Source: Mya arenaria
Taxonomy: Eukaryota > Mollusca > Bivalvia > Myida > Myidae
DNA: 64,000 bases
Direction of reading: 5' to 3'
Assembly (NCBI RefSeq): GCF_026914265.1
Contig: NC_069133.1
Location: 27,517,272-27,581,271, forward strand
Shown: positions 47,195 through 57,700 of the stretch, piece by piece
How positions within the stretch are numbered: position 1 is the stretch's first letter
Layout: each line of letters begins with the position of its first letter
Made by a program: the position numbers and the translations under genes
The notes under the pieces: model-generated
What the model saw: only the letters and a program-made list of their open reading frames with translations
Database searches by the model: none
What the model was told of the DNA's origin: nothing

Positions 47195-48005
47195 TTACTT
47201 TTGAATGTCCAATGTCCAATGTCATGCCAGCACAACATTCACTTTTGAATGTCCAATGCCCGATGTCGTGCTTGCACGACTTTCACTTTTGAATGTCCAA
47301 TGTCCAACGTGGTGCCAACACGACATTCATTTTTGAATGTCCAATGTCGTGCCAGCACGACTTTCATTTTTGAATTAATGTCTAATGTCAAATGTCGTGC
47401 CAGTACAACATTCACTTTTGAATGTCCAATGTCCAATGTCGTGCTTGCACGACTTTCACTTTTGAATGTCCAATGTCCAACGTGGTGCCAACACGACATT
47501 CATTTTTGAATGTCCAATGTCGTGCCAGCACGACTTTCATTTTTGAATTAATGTCTAATGTCGTGCCAGCAAAACATTCGATTTTGAATATCCAATGTCC
47601 AATGTCGTGCCAGCACAACATTCGATTTTGAATGTCCAATGTCCAATGTCGTGCTAGCATGACTTTACTTTCGAATGTCCAATGTCCAATGTCGTGCCAG
47701 CACAACATTCATTTTTGAAAGCCCAATGTCCAATGTCGTGCTGGCACAACATTCATTTTTAAATGTCCAATGTCCATTGTTGTGCCAGCACGACATTCAC
47801 TTTTGCATGTCCAATGTCGTGCCAGCACAACATTCGATTTTGAATGGTCAATGTCCAATGTCGTGCCAGCACAACATTCGATTTTGAATGCCCAATGTCC
47901 CATGTCGTGCCAGCACAACATTCATTTTTGAAAGCCCAATGTCCAATGGCCAATGTCGTGCTGGCACAACATTCGATTTTGAATGTCCAATGTCCAATGT
48001 CGTAT
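47195..48005. repeat. Minisatellite of about 43 bp with higher-order blocks, about 19 units
   Basis: The unit contains ACATTCATTTTTGAATGT (a near-palindrome), CCAATGTCCAATGTCG and TGCCAGCACAA. Units vary between 35 and 46 bp. A block of four units at 47256-47430 is repeated almost exactly at about 47430-47600, so there is a higher-order period of about 173 bp. Open frames of 60-98 codons on both strands come from the low stop content of the unit. Confidence 0.93.
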
Positions 48006-48261
48006 GTTTAGCTAACTTCACACAGCTTTGGGTAGCTTTTAAGACGACATGTTCCTGTAATCTACAAAAACGCCATTTTAGAAAATAGTACATCACCTAC
48101 CATATATACGATCTTCATGGACAATGTTTTAGATAGCTTTGGTGACAGTTATTTTTTTAATGATTTGGCACAAACTACTTAAAAGATGTTTATAAAAAAT
48201 GATACGAAGAATATCTAAATAAACAGGATATATGCAAGTTAATCGTCTGCTAGCATCACGT
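48006..48261. other. No supported feature
   Basis: Unique-looking AT-rich sequence between the minisatellite and the LINE tail. Confidence 0.5.
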
Positions 48262-49330
48262 AAACATAACATAACATAACACAACATTTATTCAGCATTA
48301 AACGTTTACAACATTCATAGCCAACATAAACTATAGCACTTTGTCGCAAAAAGCAAAGACATGGTCAACCGAGAGATGTTGTATAATTTCTAACATATTT
48401 GTAACACTGGTTATCACATCATGTTGATTTTTTGATCATAATATAAATGCAAAGTACATAAATTTACTAATATTTCGTAAAGTATTTTTTGAATCTGATG
48501 ACATCATAGCTACGAGTATATGTTTATTTTATAATGGTTATAAACTTTTGTTTTGTAGGTCAATGGCAATAATAAGGTTTAAAGTATTCTTTGCTCAAAT
48601 TATTGTAATATGGACCAACTAAAAGAAAATGATATTCGTTTTCAATGACATTCATGCTGCAATAAGTACAATTTATATCTTACCTCGGTGTATTATGCTG
48701 TCTATCCGTTTCAATCAATAAATCGTAAGAGACACTTGAAATGTTGTAAGTACTATTCTAAATTTAATTATTTGTATTGCATCTAGGTAATTTTCTTGCT
48801 TAAGTTCATATACCAACAGTAAGTTTTTAATCTACTGGATTCATTAATATCTGTATTCCACGATTGTTTAAATATATCAATAATTTTTTGCTTTATTAAT
48901 TGGGTGGGGATTATTTGTATATCTTGAGTGTACCATATATCAGACATTCAAATTCCATCTGATATAGTTTTTACATGCGAAACCCAATTTAATCCGTTAT
49001 AGTTATTATTGTTATCGATATCATCCTTTAACATTGCATAAGTATGCTTGGAAAAAGATTTGAATTCAATATTCTTATTCAGTATTTGATAATCTTTATT
49101 TTACGGTCTTTTACATTGCATGGTAACATGAAACATAATATGAAATAGATGCATGCCATGCATTTAGATATACTATTGACTAAGACATAGAGTATAACAC
49201 TTGCACAATTTGCCTTATTATTAATACTCTTACATTGTGAACACCTTTGGCAGTCTATAATGGTCTAAAATCTGCATTTATTCAACAAAATCTCAAAGCT
49301 TTACATTAGAATATTGTTTAAAATGAAGGA
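48262..49330 (-). mobile_element. LINE 3' end (CR1-like) with (TGTTA)n tail
   Basis: On the - strand, 48660-48545 encodes CTYCSMNVIENEYHFLLVGP followed by YYNNLSKEYFKPYYCH, a close match to the C-terminal CxxCxxxxIEDEYHFLLxCPxY block of CR1-like LINEs. The 3' end at 48263-48290 is a (TGTTA) pentamer tail after AATAAATG. The 5' part is missing. Up to 49330 the sequence is plausible decayed RT but not clearly readable. Confidence 0.72.
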
Positions 49331-50940
49331 CCAGTCATCCTGCAATTCTGCCGCCACTTTTTGGCACATACTACACATAAATATTAAAAAAATGAACAGT
49401 ATTACAGGAAAAATTAAATCAATTTTTTTGGGTAAATTTCATTATTTGACCTTGAAATAAATTTGACCTTGACGTTGAATTAGGTAAGGTTATATGTTAA
49501 TTTAAAGAACGTTATGAGAAGAGTCATATCCAGGAAATGTTTCTCCTTATATTCAATCAGTACACATTACTGAACTGGAAATTTATAACAGCCATCTTTT
49601 TTAGCTTATGCTGAATATTGATTGTTGGTACACTATTTTGAATATCTCCATGGTAGCAGCATATAGGGTGCATTCAAAAAAAGAAATTGATAGCACATAC
49701 GAAGCAGCTCAATCTGGTACATATATAAGCTGGTTACACATTATCATTTTTAAATGATTAAAGAAAGAAACCAGTCCGATAGTGTAGTTTTCTCAAAATT
49801 AACATTTTGACCTCTAAAATGACCTTGATCTTGAAAATATAAAATGTATATAAACTTGAATCTGAACAGTAGTGAGAGTATGTATATGTTTTGGTTTTAA
49901 TATTAGCTTTCAAAATATCTTAACAACCCACTATTTGATTGTATATATATTGGCGGCCATTTTCAACACCATATTGAATTTAGCAAATTCGCAAGAGCCG
50001 CCATGTGGCCAAAGGCACTTTTCATAAACAATGGACATTCTCCTATCGCAACATATATTTATTTTTTTGGTATAACATGCCGGATACTTTTTTTCCAAAA
50101 TGAGGACTTGGAACCTGGACTATAAATGATATGAGATCACGTCTAAAAATGCACGAACAAAATGCGAGATTTCGTTTAAAGTACCGCGTATCCTTTTTTA
50201 ACTTGAGGTGGGCTTTTTTCAAAGCAAAAAAAAAAAAAACTCCCCTATGTCTCTTATGAACATCATTGCTTCTTCGCTTTTTCGTGTCCACATGTGAGAT
50301 GCTTTTCTTCATAAAATAGTCGAAAAAGAGGAAACATGCAAGGATGTACAATGAAACCTCGTTTTTTTCTTTGGGAATTTCAAAGGGGCAATTACAAAGA
50401 CGCGATGGCCATAATAGGATTCCGTACTATTTAGATAATCAGTCGTGTACGTATAAGTACTGATGTACAAACTATTGCTGACGTTGAATGATGATATTCC
50501 TACATTCAGAACACCTCGTCGACGAAACAACCTCGGATATATAATTATGGATGGTTTTATACAATGTCAGCAAGAAGATCGCATATGAGTACTTTCAATT
50601 TAGCGGTTTAACCTAAGGAATTTACTCTGCAATGAAACACTTTACCGGCAATCAATTTGATCTTAGTAATAAAAATACACGTTAAAACACTACATTTATT
50701 AATTATTATTGTTTTACTTTTTCTTCTTCTTTTTCTATGAAATATGGCCCAAGTCTCCTTATGGCGGTTTGGCGCTGTCTTGAGCCCTCGTTGACAGGTA
50801 ATCCGATTGCATATTTCTAAAATCAAAATAGAACTGGTAAATTTTATATGGAAACACCCAAAAGCGAACGTCACATAGAAGCAAATGTTTAAGTATGCTA
50901 TAATTGAGATTGAAAAACTCTTAAGTTTAAACATATTAAG
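49331..50940. other. Intergenic with an old two-copy repeat
   Basis: Segments near 49420-49500 and 49790-49870 share TTTGACCT, ATGACCTTGA and TTGAAAATA-type phrases and GAGAGTCATATCC-like surroundings, suggesting an old tandem repeat of about 350-370 bp. Frames at 50043-50961 on the - strand have no recognisable motif. Confidence 0.45.
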
Positions 50941-51173
50941 TTTACAACGATTGTGAAACAAGTTATTGCAACATTATATTAATCACTCTCGTTGACACGA
51001 TGTTATGCTAGAGTGTGGTCTTGTTTTGTTGGGGAAACCGGAGTACCCAGAGGAAACCCACTTATCCGGCTTGGTGACCACAAACCAAACTCACATGCGC
51101 CCAGGCCGGGAATCGAACCCGGGTCGCCTTGATGAGAAGCGAGTGCGCTAACCACTGCGCCAAACGGACAACC
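50941..51173 (-). mobile_element. tRNA-derived SINE family S1, best-preserved head
   Basis: The - strand head reads GTTGTCCGTTTGGCGCAGTG then GTTAGCGCACTCGC (A box) and GGGTTCGATTCCCGG (B box), followed by TTTGGTTTGTGGTCACC and GGGTACTCCGGTTTCCCC. The tail near 50945 is ACAACGATTGTGAAACAAG in + orientation. Too degenerate in stem pairing for a working tRNA. Confidence 0.85.
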
Positions 51174-51261
51174 AAACTTGAACAACTTTTCAATCACATC
51201 ACAAAGGTTTGCTGATCTATTTATCGGTAGTTATAATTCTAGCTTCTTGATAATATAAGTA

Positions 51262-51400
51262 TCTTCCATGACCGAGAGTGTAAGGTTCATTCCGACCCGA
51301 GCGTAGGGTGTTTTGCGGAAACGAGGTTTACCGAGTTTCCGCAAAACACCCTGCGCGAGGGTCGGGATGAACCTATCTTATACGAGCGGCTATGGTAGAT
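51262..51400. repeat. Long hairpin (inverted arms of about 65 bp)
   Basis: The arms carry GGTTCATTCCGACCC and GGGTCGGGATGAACC, then GGGTGTTTTGCGGAAAC and GTTTCCGCAAAACACCC, around a centre at about 51327. Far richer in GC and CpG than its flanks. Confidence 0.85.
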
Positions 51401-51850
51401 GCTTTTTCTCCCACCTCAGTTAAACAAAATTAAGTAAAAATGTATTTTTTGCTGGAACTCTTTTTTGCTTAGTAAAAATAATTGCGTATAGATATTTGAT
51501 AGCGCGTGGTTGTCATGGATATACGCGCACTGATCCAGTTAATGTTAATAGTCAAATCGGTCTTTTTTAATAGTTCTAAGAAGAATGAAGCATTATTTCT
51601 TGAATGGTGCCTGAAAACTGTTTTATGGTGACATTTGAAGCGAGAAATAATTAATTAGCGTTCTAAATATTACCATAAGACAAGATTTCCTTGATGCTAT
51701 TGACGACAGTCTTCAACAAGGGAGGTAATTACAATGTGATAAAAGGAGTTCCATACGGGCATTTTATCTTCGCCCGTGGGCAAGATAAGATTATCTAGCA
51801 TGGTTAAGTTATTGGATCTACTTATCTGAGGTGGGAGAAACATGTATCTT
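51398..51850. mobile_element. MITE-like element with TTCTCCCACCTCAG ends
   Basis: Left end TTTTTCTCCCACCTCAG (about 51404-51420) and right end CTGAGGTGGGAGAAAC (about 51827-51842) are inverted. It directly adjoins the long hairpin, and the two may be one element. Non-coding. Confidence 0.6.
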
Positions 51851-52150
51851 AACATTTGGGATTTGAATAGATTCACGCATCATTCAATGCGAAAACATAC
51901 GGGAATTCATTGCTTTCAAAGGTTAAATGTTATTTAAGGATAACCGATGCTCTTATTTATTAAACGGTTTAGTTTGCTTCTTATTTCAGTAAAAATGGAG
52001 GGGTAATTTAACAATTTTATTGAAATTTGACGCTGTCTTTAGTCAATCTGGCTATTTGGTGGTATTTTGGCAAAACGAAGGTGTTTTTTCAGATGGATAT
52101 AAACTTCTCGTATATGAATGTAGAAACTTTTTATATTAGTGATTAAGTAA

Positions 52151-52151
<1 letters not shown>
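51851..52151. other. No supported feature
   Basis: AT-rich spacer before the trinucleotide array. Confidence 0.5.
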
Positions 52152-52187
<36 letters not shown>

Positions 52188-52252
52188 GTAGTGGTGGTGG
52201 TTGTGGTGGTGGTATCGGTGCTACTGCTCCTGTTGATCGTGATTATGTTTGT

Positions 52253-52293
<41 letters not shown>

Positions 52294-52389
52294 CGATGAT
52301 GATGATGATGATGGTGATGTTGCTGATGTTGCTGCTGCTGCTGCCGCTGCCGCTGCTGCTGCTGATGATGATGACGACGAACGACGACA

Positions 52390-52432
<43 letters not shown>
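52152..52432 (+). repeat. Compound trinucleotide microsatellite
   Basis: Successive blocks of ATG, GTG, GGC, GAT, GCT and again GAT repeats over about 280 bp, all related by single-base steps. Frames on both strands (poly-Met/Val/Ala and poly-Ser/Ala/Thr) are artefacts of the repeat. Confidence 0.95.
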
Positions 52433-52909
52433 AAACTATCTTCAACATTGTGAAGGAATATTGAACAGCTAATGTATAAAGAAATCAGCAGTTTAAGCAC
52501 TGAACATTTCAATTAGTTGTATAATCACTCAGCGTTAATGTCAACACTTTGATTACACATGTCTTCATAAATAATAAAACATGAGAATAAACACGTTCGC
52601 TGTGGAAATTTAAAGCATTCATTAACAGAATGTTAAGTGTATTTATTTGACAATTTTTCAAAAAACCCAGCCCGATCCATGTTTACGTTCAATGTATATT
52701 CACATTTAATTGAGGACTTTATATACAATGTAGACAATTGTCTATGATGAGATTTGTCCGATATCTAACTGATCTCGATTTTACCCAATATTTCGTCAAA
52801 TATTCGGAGCAGTGGAAAAACTGTCTTAAAAACATAGGTAGCTCTTCTTTATCGGTCACTGTTCATTCATAAGTTTATATTTTTTAATTATTTAGTTAAT
52901 TATAAATAA
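52433..52909. other. No supported feature
   Basis: AT-rich spacer; only frames extending out of the microsatellite. Confidence 0.5.
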
Positions 52910-53045
52910 TGTCTGCGTCTGGATGTCTGTCTGTAATTCTGTCTGTCTGGATGTCTGTCCGCCCGCCAGCCTGCCTGCAAGGCCTGCCCGGTCTATCTGT
53001 ATGTCCGTCTGTTCCGTCCGTCCGTCCGTCCATCTGTCTGTCTTT
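52910..53045 (+). repeat. Imperfect (TCTG)n/(TCCG)n microsatellite
   Basis: Tetranucleotide runs of TCTG and TCCG with interruptions. Confidence 0.9.
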
Positions 53046-53089
53046 TAATTTGTTGCAAGTATGTGAGTTCTTCGGTCTGTCTGCATACG

Positions 53090-53400
53090 CCAAAATGGTA
53101 TAACGCCTCACTTGTAAACACGTGATCCTGTGTTTGTTTCCCGGACTTGCCGTACATTTTTCCGAACATGTGCCATTCTGGGCCCGATGAAAGGCCGTGA
53201 CTGCACTGTTTGGCAGAACAACGCCCTCTTAGTATTGAAGTGTGCACCCATAGCACTCCTGAAATTCGAAGACGAATTTTTCGTTGAGAGAAAATGTGAT
53301 AAGACCATCAGGGGTTACTCTTTAAATATAGGGACACACTGTAAAAACAGAGCTAAGGGTTCTAATACATAAGATATAAATCACAAACAAAGGTGAGCTA
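53090..53400 (+). repeat. Possible second SINE type with tRNA-like head
   Basis: ATGGTATAACGCCTCACTTG resembles an A box and GTGTTTGTTTCCCG a worn B box (GGTTCGATTCC). It is followed by CCGGACTTGCCG and about 250 bp of moderate-GC sequence ending near 53390. No second copy in the window, so the class is tentative. Confidence 0.35.
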
Positions 53401-53439
53401 GGGACCGGCCAATGTTTACATATTCATTAGTTTAAACGT

Positions 53440-53680
53440 TATTTATTTTACAACGATTGTGAAGAAAGTTATAATAGCTTATACTAAGTCGTTCTCGTTG
53501 GCACGATGTTACGCGAGAGTGTGCTCTTATGTTGTGGGGGAAACCGGAGTACCCGGCGAACACCCACTTGTCCGGCTTGGTGACCACTAACCAAATTACA
53601 TGCACCCAGGCCTGGAATCGAACCGGGGTCGCCTTGGTGAAAAGCGAGTGCGCTAACCACTGCGCTATCAGGACAACCAT
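53440..53680 (-). mobile_element. tRNA-derived SINE family S1, copy 5
   Basis: The - strand head has TAGCGCAGTGGTTAGCGCAC and CGGTTCGATTCC; the body has GGTCACCAAGCCGGACAAG and CGGGTACTCCGGTTTCCC. The tail in + orientation is TTTACAACGATTGTGAAG. Confidence 0.85.
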
Positions 53681-53689
53681 ATATATTGG

Positions 53690-53879
53690 AAATGGAGCTA
53701 GGCCGCAGTCCGAGAAAGCTCGCACCAAAAAACGCATAAAACAATTTTTGAACTTATGTATAAAAATCTGCGATCTATTTTTTGTCAGCAGTCTTATATC
53801 ACTGGTTTCCATTGACTTTTGCAAATATCGTATATGTAAAAGTTGTCAAAACGTTCCATCTGTGAGAGTGCAGCTTTAA
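53690..53879. mobile_element. MITE family M2, right part
   Basis: The right end CTGTGAGAGTGCAGCT abuts TTAA at 53876-53879. The interior AAAATCTGCGATCTATT and TTTGTCAGCAGTCTTATATC matches the insertion in gene 2 intron 3. The left end is not found next to the SINE. Confidence 0.6.
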
Positions 53880-54774
53880 TGGTGAACATAATAGTTGCCA
53901 ATGCTTTTTTATAAGCCGACTCATGACGTAAGCTCAAACAGTCGCTAGACAACCAAGGCCTTAACAGACAATCATAGTTACTTCACAAATGCGCAGAGGA
54001 CTGTACCAAGTCACGTAGACCAACCAAAATAAGGTCCATGAAAAAAAATGTTGAATTCACTGTCACATCTCCGTTACATGATATGTAGCTACGGCAAATG
54101 GGTCCAGTGAGAAAATAAGCCGCTGGGAAAAAAACCCAAAATATTTCTCTGCAAATTGACTATCTAGACCTTCGCTCTCACCCTTTATCCCATATCGGTC
54201 ACAACTAAAAATCCCAAACCGCATAATCAGATAACTTAATTTACAACTTAATCGAAAATGTTTTCGTAATTCAATTTCGTTTTTATATTGATTTAACCAT
54301 TATGAAACTAAACAAAAACGGAAACACTACATGCCATGAGTTCTCATACAAAAAAAAAAAATTGTGGAAAAGTAAAATATAATCCCGTTTCCGAACCATA
54401 ATACAATGTATGTAAGTTTGGAGTAATCGAAGCGAGGAAAAAAGAGAGGCTAAAATGCTATTAAAACAAAGATATTGCGTTTGACCCTTGGTGTCATAAT
54501 TTATTTTTCACATAAATGTTTAAGTAATTGAGTTGGGCCGATTTTGTTCGGGTAGAAATGGAACCATTTAATATCTTAGCTTTTGCCTTATTGCTAGATC
54601 AAAGGAAACAATCTTGTTTGCCTACGTTTTTATTGGTATTCAATTAAGGACTTGTTATTTCATTTTTTGAAAACCAGTTTCTCGCTTTACGTTTTCAAGG
54701 ATTTTGATCATTTTGATTTAAAGGCAGTTGATATATTCTGTTCTGCAAGCTTACTGGCAAAACGTGAATCTAAA
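53880..54774. other. Upstream region of gene 3, nothing recognised
   Basis: No clear TATA box at the spacing used by genes 1 and 2. The upstream block shared by genes 1 and 2 is not visible here, in keeping with gene 3 being the older paralogue. Confidence 0.45.
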
Positions 54775-57700
54775 ATGAATATCCTGCCTGCAACAGCGAT
54801 GGTATGCATTCTGCTGGCATGCAGAGGTAGGATAATTTATTAATTAATAAGTAAATTTATTTGTTTAGTAATTCATTACTTCTTTTGTTAAATTACCTAT
54901 ATATTTGTGTTTGTTCGTTCGTTCGTTCGTTTGTTCGTTCGTTCGTTCGTTTATTCATTCATTTATTAATTATTTAATTCATTTATTCGTTCTTTCGTTG
55001 ATTTCGATCATTCATTCAAACGCTCGCTCGTTCGTTTGTTCTTTCGCTTGTTCGTTCGTTCAATCATTCATTTATATTTAAATTAAGATCCTTTTATCAG
55101 TCATTTATTTATTTTCTTCATATCACTAGCAACGACGTTGCGTTTGAATTAAAACTTGTGTCTAAGAAAATTCCGAAGCGGATTGTATTTTTTGTTTGAT
55201 GATGAGAACTAAAATACTTCAACAAGCCATAAATATGACATTGGAAATTATTATTGTTATTGTTCAATTTATCTTTTTCTACTATTTTTTTCAAAGTCCG
55301 GGCTGAGTTCGAAGACCAGGAACTCAAAATGGAAAGACTGCCTGTGAATGGAACGGATGACATAGTTCCCAAACAAGAAGGTGAGACTTAAAGAGGAACA
55401 ATATAAGTTGATGCAAAAACAAATAAATATATATTTTAATGCATTATCGCGTTGAACTCATTTGACGTCAACGATCAATACAAAAAAGGTAATGATTTGT
55501 AGTACAGTTAAAACAAATACTAGCGATTGTTTGCGTTTTTTTAAACAAGGGAAATTGAGGCCGAGAAGCTTTTAATTGAAAAACGACATGTATACAGGTA
55601 TTGTTTTTTTATATCTGTAACCAGTTAATATAGATAGATATATTTTATTCCTCCAAGCTTTGATAATTTAAGTCAATTGAATTAAACATAATAATGCATT
55701 TAATTTACATTTTGCATCCACCTATATTGTGCGCCTCACATGCGTCTGAATCATTGTTTGTCACTAAAATGTTGATAAAATCACCACCAGAAACAACTGT
55801 ATCAATCTTCAAATTAAATCCTCTTTAGCCGGCCATTTTCCTGACAAGTGCTCACATGATGTCCTTGAAATGTACATATGAACATCTTTGTACCGGCTTG
55901 TATATGAGCCACATCACCGAGGATGGGTCAAACACTCTTCTTTGGAGGTGGGTCAGAATCATCTGAGCACTTGTATGTTTAATATGTGCTTTATTTGAAA
56001 CGACTATTAACGCCGTACAAATGTAAAATGTTTAAAGGCCTAGTTTAATCCTTCTATAAGTGACCCCCACACCTCCAACCCCCCACCCACCCCAAACCGT
56101 GTACTGTACACATCCTCTGTGTATTGATCTTAATATTATTGCCTAATTGTCTTATCAGATCTCTGATCTGAATATCCTGCTGTGCAGTTTTGGAGGTTTT
56201 ATTATAGAAATGGACACTAAAAAGCCCTGAACCAATAAACAGGAAATTAGCCCCTACTGTGACATCAGTGCAATTAGCATAAGATACACAGCAGGGGATT
56301 GTCATGCAAATTATTCCTTAAACTAGGCATTTAAAACCTTTGAACCAAAGCTGATTAAAATATGCCCGGCAAATGGGATGACATGCAAAGTGTACTGGGC
56401 CTAATAAAGAACTTCAGATGAACATAACCCCTTCAAACAGTAATTTGGTATCAAATAAACAAGGTTTATGTTTGAATTTTAGATTACTGGGCTTGTCCTT
56501 GAAGTTTTTATTCTATCATTTGTATAACATGCAATTAAAACTAAAAAGGGTATTATATTATTTTGCAGTATCAGGGAGTGGAGCTCGCAACGGTAAGACA
56601 TTTAAAAATATTCAATACAAGGTTTGTGTGTTTTTTTTCAGTTCAAGTCTTCACATTGAGTACAAATCGATTATAATAGTATTTTGGCATATTTTTTTCT
56701 TTCACAAAATGCGGACAAACAATTATTCAGTGATCAATAGAAATTGTTAACCACAGCAAAATTCTATTTAATAACCGAATCCTTATTGATACAGTCCCGG
56801 TGTGTCATGCAGATGATTTTCGAGCCTCATTGTCAGTTACGAATTTTGAGCGTTGCATTGTTTAATATTTAAAAAAGACGCCATGAGACTCAAAATTACT
56901 CATTTCTTCATAATTGATATCAGCCGCTAGCCTAAGGTTACTTTTAGAACACTTTCAAATTCATAAGTGTATTTTATGTAAAAATTATAACATATATTGT
57001 TAAATTGAATGCTGAAGAAGGGCAAAGCGAACGAACTATTCTTAGGCTTAATAGATTACCTAATACGTTAATAATGTCTTAGATTATGTAATAGTTAAAT
57101 GACATTAAGTAAAATCTTAATTCTTATGAATGGGCGGTATGAGCGTAACGAATGAGCTCGTCTTAATCACTAAGATATAACTTCAGGTCAACTTACTGAC
57201 TTAGAATACAATCCCATTGCCTGACACATTATTAACACACAATCTGCCGTAGTCCATATAAACAGCCGCTTCAGAGTCTTTGACGATTTTTGTTTTGGCG
57301 ACTCTACGCATTAAGGGAACAAAATGAATATCCAAATTTAAAATAAGATCCCTTAACGCGCATTATTGTTGCTAAAAAAGTCAAAATTCTTATGATTAAG
57401 TCTAGTACTTAATGATTGCCTGTCTGTAATTTCATTGGCTGAAAATGTAGGTTGTATGCTTAAAGTGACACTCTTATTGAAAATCAATACATGTATATAA
57501 ATTTTGTGAAACACCTTTAACTACTTACTAATTAATGCATTTATGGTAAATATTAATTACTGATAACAAGATTGTAACCGTTTATTTAATAGCTGAAAAC
57601 GCAAACATATTAAATGATTGGTGAGTGCTAAACGATTCACTGTGATCTACTATCGTCTCATAAGGTAGAAATACCATGTTTACTGCGTCGTTCTTTTAAA

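Noticed and set aside
47239-48096. Overlapping open frames of 60-98 codons on both strands, rich in Cys and His
   Set aside because: They are produced by a minisatellite unit with few stops; unit lengths vary and shift the frame between units, so no protein is conserved.
52136-52512. Frames coding poly-Met/Val/Ala/Asp on one strand and poly-Ser/His/Pro/Thr on the other
   Set aside because: Pure trinucleotide repeat translated in several frames.
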